Shown one piece after another: positions 1 through 5,888 of a DNA stretch of 31,845 nt (its first letter is position 1; the number at the start of each line of letters is the position of its first letter). The notes beneath the pieces were generated by a model that saw nothing but the letters and a program-made list of their open reading frames with translations, did not search any database and was not told where the DNA came from. The position numbers and the translations under genes were made by a program. This DNA comes from DATJSN01 sp035504095 (lineage in GTDB: Bacteria; Planctomycetota; Phycisphaerae; WQYP01): positions 1 through 31,845 of the forward strand of contig DATJSN010000073.1 in NCBI GenBank assembly GCA_035504095.1, given 5' to 3'.

Positions 1-327
1 TATGAAATGAATCCCTCTGATGTGTTGATATATCCTTCGGAAACAATCCAAGCTTCACGCGATATTCGTACCGGTAAAATCATCCCGCAGTCGGTTCACA
101 TGTTCCAGAAACCATTATCATTAATGAATCATCTTGTACGAAAACATTCATATCCTGGGGAACTAATTGTCGATTGTTTCGGCTGTTCTGGTTCTTGCTG
201 TATCGCAGCCAATAGTTTAGGAAGACGCTGGTTGTATATTGAAAGTAATAAGAATAATTTTCTGTGGGGCGCTCAGCGCATAATGTCTTCGATCAAAGAA
301 TATACGGCATCTCATCTTGTTGGGTAG
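1..327 (+). CDS. DNA methyltransferase (N4/N6 beta class), C-terminal part
   Basis: This is the 3' end of a gene that begins before the window; the frame is open from base 1. The visible ~108 residues match the end of the N6_N4_Mtase family (S-adenosylmethionine-dependent adenine-N6 or cytosine-N4 methylation of DNA). In the beta class the catalytic DPPY/SPPY motif comes first and the SAM-binding motif last, so only the latter is seen. The segment around QKPLSLMNHLVRKHS matches the usual QKP..L family signature, and VDCFGCSGSCCIAA stands where DPFxGSGTT is usual. The substitution of Pro, the first Gly and the Thr pair by C, C and S-C is unusual. Codons are AT-richer than in the next gene, tsaB, which suggests an acquired restriction-modification element ending here. 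The methylated base and any partner nuclease lie outside the view. Confidence 0.8.
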   Translation, partial: YEMNPSDVLIYPSETIQASRDIRTGKIIPQSVHMFQKPLSLMNHLVRKHSYPGELIVDCFGCSGSCCIAANSLGRRWLYIESNKNNFLWGAQRIMSSIKEYTASHLVG

Positions 328-417
328 TGAAATTTATCTAATTGCTATACATGCGGATGAATCGGAGTTGACTGTAAACTGCCATGAGCCAGCAGGCAAG
401 TTATATGGGGTCGTTAA

Positions 418-1149
418 ATGGGTTATTCCGGGACAACTGACGCACCGCGCAGCGTCGCGCTGGAAACCAGCAGTCGCATCGGCGCAGTCGCCGTGGGCGC
501 GGGCGCGGTGCTGCTGGCCCAGCGGCAATTCAGTTCGACCATGCGCCACGCGGTGGAACTGATGCCCACGCTTGCGGATCTGGTTAAAGAGCAAGGGTGG
601 AAACCGGCAGATATTCAGCAAGTTTACGTTTCTGTCGGCCCAGGATCGTTCACGGGCGTGCGGATCGCCGTCACCGCGGCGCGAGCGCTCAATCAGGCGC
701 TGGGGTGCAAGCTGGTTGCGGTTCCCACCGTGGACATATTGGCGGCCAACGCTCCAGTTGAAGCAGAAAATCTGGGCGTGATTCTGGATGCCAAACGCGG
801 ACAGGTTTATGCGGCGCGTTATCGTAGAAATTCTGCCGGCGAACTGCAGCGCACCGCCGGGCCGATGCTTGGCGATCCGCGCGAATTCGTCGCCGATTCA
901 CCGCGGCCGCTGCATTTAATCGGTGAGGGAATCGATTACCACCGGCCGGCGCTATTTACCGGCGTTGCCGACGTGATCGAAGTGGATAAATCGTTATGGA
1001 CGCCACAGGCGGCTCAAGTCCATCGATTGGGCTGGCAATTGGCGCAGGCGGGCAAATTCACGCTGCGCGAAGAACTTTTGCCAATCTATCTGCGCAAGCC
1101 CGAAGCACAGGAAGTGTGGGAAAAAAAGCATGGGATGGATGTTCCGTAG
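418..1149 (+). CDS. tsaB: tRNA threonylcarbamoyladenosine biosynthesis protein TsaB
   Basis: TsaB (YeaZ) is the non-catalytic ASKHA-fold partner of TsaD in the complex that puts the threonylcarbamoyl group on A37 of ANN-decoding tRNAs. The protein is 243 residues, close to the usual ~230. It has the N-terminal ALETSS strand (around residue 15), then HAVELMP, and the family signature YVSVGPGSFTGVRIAV near residue 70. It is followed by the normal GQVYAARY and C-terminal YLR segments. The ATG has a GGGG stretch 7 bases upstream; the first dozen residues are poorly conserved, so a slightly later start is possible. It is the first clearly chromosomal, GC-richer gene in the window, following an AT-richer methyltransferase 3' end. 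Identification is firm. Confidence 0.93.
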   Translation: MGYSGTTDAPRSVALETSSRIGAVAVGAGAVLLAQRQFSSTMRHAVELMPTLADLVKEQGWKPADIQQVYVSVGPGSFTGVRIAVTAARALNQALGCKLVAVPTVDILAANAPVEAENLGVILDAKRGQVYAARYRRNSAGELQRTAGPMLGDPREFVADSPRPLHLIGEGIDYHRPALFTGVADVIEVDKSLWTPQAAQVHRLGWQLAQAGKFTLREELLPIYLRKPEAQEVWEKKHGMDVP

Positions 1150-1164
1150 AAATAGTCAAATACT

Positions 1165-1215
1165 CAATCAAATATTTTTGTGCCAAAGTCTCGATCCAGA
1201 GCCCATATTTGATTG
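1165..1215. terminator. Inverted repeat between convergent genes, possible bidirectional terminator
   Basis: An 11-base perfect inverted repeat, CAATCAAATAT at 1165-1175 and ATATTTGATTG at 1205-1215, has a 29-base spacer. It lies between the convergent ends of tsaB and the DUF3185 gene. An alternative pairing, CCCATATT (1202-1209) with AATATGGG (1238-1245), is followed by AAAATTTT. The AT-rich stem makes it a modest terminator at best. Confidence 0.4.
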
Positions 1216-1251
1216 GCGATCACGGATTATTATCGGGAATATGGGAAAATT

Positions 1252-1467
1252 TTAATCAAGCTTGCGAACACCGAACAGAGTCATCAGCAAACCCACAATT
1301 GCCATTGCCAAACCACCAAAGATGTACGTGGCGGTTTGGTCTGTATATCGGCCGACAAAAAAGTCTTTCGTTTGATCAGCAACGGAATGAGAAGCATTTA
1401 AGCCTGCAACCAAAAGGACGATGCCGAGTATTAAAAGAACAATTCCCAAGATGCGTAGCGGACTCAT
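1252..1467 (-). CDS. DUF3185 family small membrane protein
   Basis: This is a 71-residue protein with two hydrophobic helices, roughly residues 4-24 and 46-66. They are joined by a polar loop (HSVADQTKDFFVGRYTDQT) that matches the DUF3185 pattern: N-terminal SPLRI.GI, an S.AD/GD..F.GR.TD loop, then a GG...A..GLL..LFG helix. The family is found widely in Gram-negative bacteria and has no assigned biochemical role. A strong ribosome-binding site (AAGGAG, eight bases before the ATG) supports the start. It lies on the same strand as the DUF1328 gene about 150 bases upstream. Both families are often annotated as stress-associated envelope proteins, so a common role is plausible but not shown. Confidence 0.85.
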   Translation of the reverse strand: MSPLRILGIVLLILGIVLLVAGLNASHSVADQTKDFFVGRYTDQTATYIFGGLAMAIVGLLMTLFGVRKLD

Positions 1468-1617
1468 ATTAAATACTCCTTCATGGCGGACACCGCCTCG
1501 ACGGCGGCTGGTTCTAATTCCGACAGCGAGGCATAGATTACAACGTTTCCCGCCGTCTGATTGAGGCGGTCATTTATTGACGGTCTCTACAGACGGGCTT
1601 GGTTCGGCTTCAGCCGA

Positions 1618-1779
1618 TCACCTGGTGCGGAAGCCGGCAATCAGAGAGACCACAAAAACGATCAGGAAAAGAACGAACAGGACTTTGGCGATTTCTGTGG
1701 CAACGCCCGCAACGCCAAAAAAGCCGAAGGCTCCCGCAAGGATGGCCACGATCAGGAATACAACTGCCCAGTAAAGCAT
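1618..1779 (-). CDS. DUF1328 family small membrane protein (YtjA-like)
   Basis: A 53-residue reading frame on the minus strand begins MLYWAVVFLIVAILAGAFGF and ends IAGFRTR. It is almost entirely hydrophobic, with two predicted helices (residues 3-22 and 32-49) and the FGFFGVAG..EIAK.LF turn typical of DUF1328/YtjA. The length equals the usual family size of 50-60 residues. AGGAG lies eight bases before the ATG. The function is unknown; relatives are small inner-membrane proteins of many Gram-negative bacteria. It sits 150 bases upstream of, and co-oriented with, the DUF3185 gene. Confidence 0.88.
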   Translation of the reverse strand: MLYWAVVFLIVAILAGAFGFFGVAGVATEIAKVLFVLFLIVFVVSLIAGFRTR

Positions 1780-2053
1780 GATGAAACTCCTAAAACATGG
1801 TGCAGGTTCTAATTTATGGTATGCCTTAAGCGCGTCGTATTTCCATTATGGTTCCGCGATTTCATCAAACGTTATTTTATTCGTCATTTGATACTGATTA
1901 CCCAATACCGACTGAGCGGTAGATCTGGTGAGCAGGTGACCGCAGGTGAAGTCCAGCTGTCGATGCCAACAGAGGTCGCATGCCTATCTTGGTTTGCACC
2001 CTCTACTCTCTATTTTCTAAATTCACCTGCTCGATTTTGGCCTGCGGCCAAAA

Positions 2054-2127
2054 TGCGCCCGGCGGGAATCGAACCCACAACCGTCCGCTTAGAAGGCGGA
2101 TGCTCTATCCAATTGAGCTACGAGCGC
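2054..2127 (-). tRNA. tRNA-Arg (anticodon TCT)
   Basis: Read on the minus strand, this folds into a complete cloverleaf. The acceptor stem is GCGCTCG with CGGGCGC (one G-T pair), and the D arm is GCTC/GAGC with the AATTGGATA loop. The anticodon stem TCCGC/GCGGA has loop CTTCTAA, giving anticodon TCT for AGA codons. A five-base variable loop is followed by T stem GTGGG/CCCGC with loop TTCGATT. The discriminator base is A. CCA is not encoded. No integrase or flanking repeat was seen to suggest use as an attachment site. Confidence 0.97.
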
Positions 2128-2392
2128 GACAATCGTTGTTTTAGCTTAACTTAAAGTAGATCGGCCCGTATAGCCCCCATACCGAGAGAAATTTTTATTC
2201 TCCATTTCAACCTGCCTAATGCGACATTATTCCGGCGTTTGTTTGGCAAAAGTTAGGCATAGTTCAATGGCAAAATTGTCGGGAGAATTATCGTGGAAAT
2301 TTTTTCCTTTGCTCAAAGGAGCTCCAATTTTGAATTCGCTGAACGGATTTCAGTAGCACACAAGACAGTGGTGAAGAGGGCCAAAAATATTG

Positions 2393-2419
2393 GCCCCGGG
2401 AAGAAATCCCAGGGCTTTT
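2393..2419 (+). terminator. Plus-strand terminator-like hairpin
   Basis: GCCC-C-GGGA (2393-2401) pairs with TCCC-A-GGGC (2407-2415) around an AGAAA loop, with one C/A mismatch. TTTT follows at once. It would stop plus-strand transcripts, but no plus-strand gene lies immediately upstream, so the transcript it serves is unknown. It resembles the minus-strand hairpin 25 bases to its right. Confidence 0.5.
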
Positions 2420-2432
2420 AGATTTACACGCG

Positions 2433-2461
2433 CAAAAATAGTCCCGGCATTTCTTGCCGGG
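2433..2461 (-). terminator. Intrinsic terminator of the minus-strand Nudix operon
   Basis: CCCGGCA (2443-2449) and TGCCGGG (2455-2461) form a seven-pair perfect stem with a five-base loop. Read on the minus strand it is followed by ACTATTTTTG, a U-run. It starts about 30 bases after the stop of the Nudix gene, the expected place for the end of that operon. Confidence 0.75.
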
Positions 2462-2490
2462 GTTGTTAAACCAGGCAGAGTCTGATCGGT

Positions 2491-3243
2491 TTAGTGCTTT
2501 TGCTTGCCAACCAAGTTCAGCACCGCCGCGGTCACCGGCGTAAATGGTGTAGCAAGCAAAGATGGGTTATCAAGTCGCACACGGATGAATTTTTCGTGTT
2601 CTTCCCGGTTCAGTCGTTCGGGCTTTATCGAGCCGGAGTCCGCGACTTCGGTGTGCCAGACCAGTTCGGGTTGATGCAGCGCCGGGTCATAAAACAACCC
2701 CAACACGCGCGGAACGTTATGCAAAGTTTTTTCATCCAGCCCCAACTCTTCATCAAGTTCGCGATACAGATGGGCGAGAATCTGTTCGCTGCCGGTGAAG
2801 GGCTTATCCGGCCAATCCATAACGCCGCCAAAGATATGGGCGCGTCCGGCGTAATAGGCCACCGAGCCGCCGCGCAGGCCCAGAATCGCTTCGCCGTTGT
2901 GCGTGAGCAAAATGCTGTTACCCATTCCAGAGGCAATGGCCTTTGGATAACGCGCCGTAAACCAGTCATGATCGCGCAGGCAGGTGACCAGAAATGTTTT
3001 GTAATCGCTTTTGGCCATGTGCAGAATTAATTTGCCGGACGAAATTTGGAAATCAGCTAAATGCGTTACAGGGTTATTAAAAAGTTTGCGGCCAAGCAGC
3101 CCGGCTTCGCGGCAATGATCTTGCCAGCGCTGGTCGATGTAACCCTGAGCTACCGATGGCATCTCCGGACTTACGCGCTCTATGATTTGGACGTTCGCGG
3201 CGTCAAACGGCCCACAGGCAAGTATTTTCGCTTTTAAACCCAT
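2491..3243 (-). CDS. Nudix hydrolase, NUDT22-like
   Basis: The 250-residue protein carries a Nudix box near residues 139-169: GG, then E153 followed seven residues later by R161-ELDEELGL (REUxEExGU). Nudix enzymes hydrolyse nucleoside diphosphates linked to another group, using Mg2+ held by the REUxEE glutamates. The glycine-to-glutamate distance is longer than the classic GX5E by about seven residues (VMDWPDKPFTGS). That insertion and the W..N...F.......L.....Y..F region before it recall the NUDT22 UDP-sugar hydrolase group, so a UDP-glucose/galactose type substrate is a reasonable guess but not proven. The ATG at 3243 overlaps the HEPN gene's stop (TGATG), indicating coupling; a TTG one codon earlier could also serve. 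It is the last gene before the terminator at 2433-2461. Confidence 0.8.
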   Translation of the reverse strand: MGLKAKILACGPFDAANVQIIERVSPEMPSVAQGYIDQRWQDHCREAGLLGRKLFNNPVTHLADFQISSGKLILHMAKSDYKTFLVTCLRDHDWFTARYPKAIASGMGNSILLTHNGEAILGLRGGSVAYYAGRAHIFGGVMDWPDKPFTGSEQILAHLYRELDEELGLDEKTLHNVPRVLGLFYDPALHQPELVWHTEVADSGSIKPERLNREEHEKFIRVRLDNPSLLATPFTPVTAAVLNLVGKQKH

Positions 3244-3614
3244 CAACGTTCTTCAGGTTCCGGATCAGGCGGAAAGGGGGGAACCAGCGGTTTAATTTTT
3301 TTTAATGCTTCGGGAACATATTGTGTAACAATGCGCCAAAGTACATCAGGGTTCACGCGGCCGTATTCATGAGCCAGAATATGGCGGGTGGATATGATTT
3401 TTTTCCAGGGAATTTCGGGATGCATTTTTTGAAATTCAGCGCTTATGTTCCGAGCAGCCTCGCCAAAAATTTCCAATTGTCGCTCCAGCGCATCGCCGAG
3501 CATCTCGTTTTTATCCAGATCAGTTCTTTGCTTGTTAGTCAGATGCCGAGAAATGGATTCCGCGGCTTCAACCATGTCGAGCAATCGCGCGGCATCCTGA
3601 TTATCTGCTGCCAT
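3243..3614 (-). CDS. hepT: HepT-type HEPN ribonuclease toxin (DUF86)
   Basis: The 123-residue protein belongs to the HepT/DUF86 HEPN family. The defining RX4HXY motif is present as R77-HILA-H82-E-Y84 and forms the RNase active site in this family. Known HepT toxins cut RNA and are silenced when the partner MNT protein adds AMP to the motif tyrosine. The preceding helices (LERQLEIFGEAARNIS, then IPWKKII) are typical. The proline-rich tail PPFPPDPEPEER is unusual. The start overlaps the upstream MNT gene by 14 bases and the stop overlaps the Nudix start, so all three are probably one transcript. The order antitoxin then toxin matches the usual mntA-hepT arrangement. Confidence 0.88.
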   Translation of the reverse strand: MAADNQDAARLLDMVEAAESISRHLTNKQRTDLDKNEMLGDALERQLEIFGEAARNISAEFQKMHPEIPWKKIISTRHILAHEYGRVNPDVLWRIVTQYVPEALKKIKPLVPPFPPDPEPEER

Positions 3615-3912
3615 AAACGACCTTCCGCGTAGTAAGGATTTCGAAACGGCGGAATGGATTTTTAATCAGTCGCTTTTCAACCAGGTCGATTTTCCTGCCG
3701 CCAAACATTGCCGAAAGTTCATCCTGCATCTCCAGATAATTTTCAAAAGTCATAGTATGTCCGGGTTGAAATTGCACTAAAACATCGACGTCGCTATCCG
3801 CCCCAAAATCATCGCGCAGAACCGATCCAAACAAAGACAATTCGCTTAGCCCCCATTTTCTGCAGAAAGCCGCGATTTGTTCTTCGGTCGGTGAAGTGTG
3901 AAGCGTCGTCAT
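3601..3912 (-). CDS. mntA: MntA-type nucleotidyltransferase antitoxin
   Basis: The 103-residue protein belongs to the minimal nucleotidyltransferase (MNT) family. The GSX10DXD motif runs from G29-S30 to D41-V-D43, supplying the metal-binding aspartates for AMP transfer; the third acidic position is probably D in KIDLVE. In known MntA-HepT pairs it AMPylates the toxin's RX4HXY tyrosine. I chose the ATG at 3912: it has GGAA about seven bases before it and lies ~24 bases after the expected transcription start of the promoter at 3943-3971. A GTG at 3930 would add six residues but lacks a ribosome-binding site. It is the first gene of a three-gene transcript (MNT, HEPN, Nudix). Confidence 0.88.
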   Translation of the reverse strand: MTTLHTSPTEEQIAAFCRKWGLSELSLFGSVLRDDFGADSDVDVLVQFQPGHTMTFENYLEMQDELSAMFGGRKIDLVEKRLIKNPFRRFEILTTRKVVYGSR

Positions 3913-3942
3913 ATCTGATTCCAACAGCACAAAATATGCGCC

Positions 3943-3971
3943 ATTGTATCGCCAAGATACTTTTCAGTTAA
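3943..3971 (-). promoter_or_regulatory. Sigma70-type promoter with palindromic operator for mntA-hepT
   Basis: On the minus strand TTAACT (3966-3971), a 17-base spacer and TACAAT (3943-3948) form a good vegetative promoter. GTATC-TTGGC-GATAC, a five-base inverted repeat at 3946-3960, overlaps the -10 box, a typical place for a repressor site. Autoregulation by the pair is an inference. Confidence 0.6.
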
Positions 3972-3984
3972 CAGGGGATTGGAA

Positions 3985-4461
3985 TTATTGGGCATCCCGT
4001 TTCGGTTCATTTCCGTTGGGGAAAAACTCCAGCGCCGCGGAATTCAGGCAATAGCGCTGGCCGGTGGGCTTTGGGCCGTCGGAAAATACGTGGCCCAGAT
4101 GGCTGTCGCAGCGCGCACAGCGAATTTCAGTGCGCACCATGCCGTAGCTTTCATCAACAATATTGCTGATGTGGTCCGGGTCAAACGGCTCAAAAAAACT
4201 CGGCCAGCCCGTGCCGGATTCGAATTTGGCGCTGGATTTAAACAGCGGCAGGCCGCAAAGCCGGCAGGCATAGACGCCATCTTCTTTATTATGCAGTAAT
4301 CCGCCGCAGAAAGGACGCTCCGTTCCGTGGCTGAGCAGCACGCGGCGTTCTTCAGACGTGAGTTTCTGTGCAAGCTCCTCGCGCTTCTGTTCACTCATGG
4401 GTGTGAGGTCATAGCCGCTGGCGGAATGGGTTTTTTGTGCAACGTTTTTTTTCTGATCCAT
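3985..4461 (-). CDS. msrB: Peptide-methionine (R)-S-oxide reductase MsrB
   Basis: MsrB reduces the R epimer of methionine sulfoxide in proteins. The 158-residue sequence has the two zinc-binding pairs CRLC (C66, C69) and CARC (C115, C118), the GTGWPSF substrate loop (83-89) and the catalytic RYCLNS cysteine C138. C52 in PFCGGLL is at the usual place of the resolving cysteine. No signal peptide is visible, so it acts in the cytoplasm. It lies 16 bases downstream of msrA on the same strand, giving a matched pair for both sulfoxide epimers. The N-terminal 18 residues are polar and not conserved. Confidence 0.96.
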   Translation of the reverse strand: MDQKKNVAQKTHSASGYDLTPMSEQKREELAQKLTSEERRVLLSHGTERPFCGGLLHNKEDGVYACRLCGLPLFKSSAKFESGTGWPSFFEPFDPDHISNIVDESYGMVRTEIRCARCDSHLGHVFSDGPKPTGQRYCLNSAALEFFPNGNEPKRDAQ

Positions 4462-4477
4462 ATTTATTTAGGTCCTC

Positions 4478-5077
4478 TTAAGTTTTAAGTAGCGGGGCAA
4501 AATTCTTTCGCAGCTTATCTACCTTCGGCAGCGCCGTGCACGCAATGTACGGTTGATCGGGATTAAGCTCGGCGTAATCCTGATGGTAATCCTCGGCCGG
4601 GAAAAACTTTTCCAGTGGCTCCAGGGTTGTCACTATCGAGTCGCCAAAAACTTTGGCAGCATCAAGTTGTTTAATATACGCCGCGGCGACTTCTTTTTGC
4701 TCATTGTCGGCATAAAAAATTGCCGAGCGATATTGCCTTCCGACATCATTGCCCTGGCGATTTTTTTGCGTCGGGTCGTGGGCGACGGAGAAAAAAACTT
4801 TTAATAATTGTCCGAAGCTGATTTGCGCAGGATCAAAACGTATTTGCACCGCTTCGGCGTGATTGGTTCTGCCACTGCACACCGCGCGATAGTTGGCAGT
4901 CTGAGGTGTTCCCCCGGCGTAGCCGGAAGTGACATCCAATACGCCTTTGAGCTGTTTATAAACGGCCTCAACGCACCAGAAGCAGCCGCCGGCCAGAACG
5001 ACGGTTTGCTGGCCGGATTTGCTGGTAATGTCCAGATTGGGGTCGGGAAATGTTATTGTGTTGATCATGTTCTCCAT
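4478..5077 (-). CDS. msrA: Peptide-methionine (S)-S-oxide reductase MsrA
   Basis: MsrA reduces the S epimer of methionine sulfoxide. The 199-residue protein has the catalytic GCFWCVE motif (C32, with C35) followed by GYAGG, the GRTNHAEAVQI stretch, HDPTQKNRQGNDVGRQYRSAIF and the DYHQDY segment: all the hallmarks of the family. It lacks a signal peptide and is cytoplasmic. The start is uncertain between the ATG at 5077 and one three codons later. It is the first gene of the minus-strand msrA-msrB unit and is divergent from the LolA-like gene, with 97 bases between them that must hold both promoters. Confidence 0.96.
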   Translation of the reverse strand: MENMINTITFPDPNLDITSKSGQQTVVLAGGCFWCVEAVYKQLKGVLDVTSGYAGGTPQTANYRAVCSGRTNHAEAVQIRFDPAQISFGQLLKVFFSVAHDPTQKNRQGNDVGRQYRSAIFYADNEQKEVAAAYIKQLDAAKVFGDSIVTTLEPLEKFFPAEDYHQDYAELNPDQPYIACTALPKVDKLRKNFAPLLKT

Positions 5078-5174
5078 TCTATTTGCTCAAAACTCCAATC
5101 TCTACAAATAAGTAGTAAAAACGCTGATTTCCTTACGCATTTTTCTCTTTGCGTGGTGATGTTATTCTTGTTTT

Positions 5175-5888
5175 GTGCGTTATTTTTTGACTACGATTTC
5201 GTCCTGTTTTTTGCTCCTTTTTGGGCCAGTAGTGCCGGTGCAGGCGCAGGCTTCAGCCAGTCCCCCGTCAGAGCTACTGGTCAAAAACCTATCGTCAATG
5301 CAGAACGTAGAGTCCGTCCGGCTGACGTTTGTGAGCGAAAAGAAACTTCAGGTTTTGGATAAACCATTCATCAGCGGCGGTGTCATCATTATCGCCCGGC
5401 CCGACCAGGTGCGTTTCCAGACCGATTGGCCTTACCGCTCCTGCTATATCCTTCATGCCGGCAAAGTTTTTTCCCGTAATCAGACTGACGCACAATGGCG
5501 CAGCGCCGATTTGGATCGTGCGCAGGCGATTCAAACCATTCTGGATCAGTTCGCCTCCTGGGCACTGGACAAAACCGGCGACATAGCCGGCGATTACACG
5601 GTAACCATGGCTCGCTCACAATTGGAATCTCAACCCGCATCCGCCGCGGGACGGCCCACGGCTGCCGTGCAACCCGCCATTGTGGATTTATTTACGCTTA
5701 TTCCGCGCGATCCGGTTGTGGCCAAAGCGGTAACGCAAATCGAACTGGGCTTTTCGTTGCAAACGCATCAACTGATTTTTATCGCCATTGTTTCCGCCGA
5801 TGGCGATCAATCCAGTTTCTGGTTCGATCAAATTGATGTGAATCCCCATCTAACGGCGACGTGCTTTGAACCGGCGGGGCCGGCATGA
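5175..5888 (+). CDS. LolA-like outer-membrane lipoprotein carrier (APE cluster type, ApeL-like)
   Basis: The 237-residue protein begins with a hydrophobic signal peptide (about residues 1-25, likely cleaved after VQAQA). It shows the LolA-like core: a repeated strand pattern, F.S.K.L.VLDKP..S.G.I...RPDQVRFQT, and a later ELGF...T..L..I......G..S.F.FD.I..NP. LolA carries hydrophobic molecules or lipoproteins through the periplasm. Aryl-polyene clusters encode a dedicated LolA-like protein next to an MMPL exporter, as here. The start is a GTG with only a weak ribosome-binding site; no other in-frame start fits the signal peptide better. The stop overlaps the exporter start (ATGA), so the two are coupled. 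Confidence 0.8.
   Translation: MRYFLTTISSCFLLLFGPVVPVQAQASASPPSELLVKNLSSMQNVESVRLTFVSEKKLQVLDKPFISGGVIIIARPDQVRFQTDWPYRSCYILHAGKVFSRNQTDAQWRSADLDRAQAIQTILDQFASWALDKTGDIAGDYTVTMARSQLESQPASAAGRPTAAVQPAIVDLFTLIPRDPVVAKAVTQIELGFSLQTHQLIFIAIVSADGDQSSFWFDQIDVNPHLTATCFEPAGPA

Larger units (their letters stand above)
2128..2490. other. Non-coding interval between tRNA-Arg and the Nudix gene
   Basis: I see no convincing gene in these 363 bases. The left half is AT-rich and would hold the tRNA promoter, though no clear -35/-10 pair stands out. The right part holds GGGCCA/TGGCCC (2378-2383 with 2391-2396) and the two related hairpins listed separately. No ribosome-binding site followed by a protein-like frame was found. 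Confidence 0.6.

Noticed and set aside
317..562. Plus-strand frame between the methyltransferase and tsaB
   Set aside because: It overlaps the tsaB start in another frame, has no protein-like features and no ribosome-binding site.
2054..2127. tRNA-Arg as an integration site of a genomic island
   Set aside because: No integrase gene and no partial tRNA repeat were seen elsewhere in the window.
1816..2154. A 112-codon plus-strand frame
   Set aside because: It runs across the complete tRNA-Arg gene on the other strand, and its sequence is unlike a protein.
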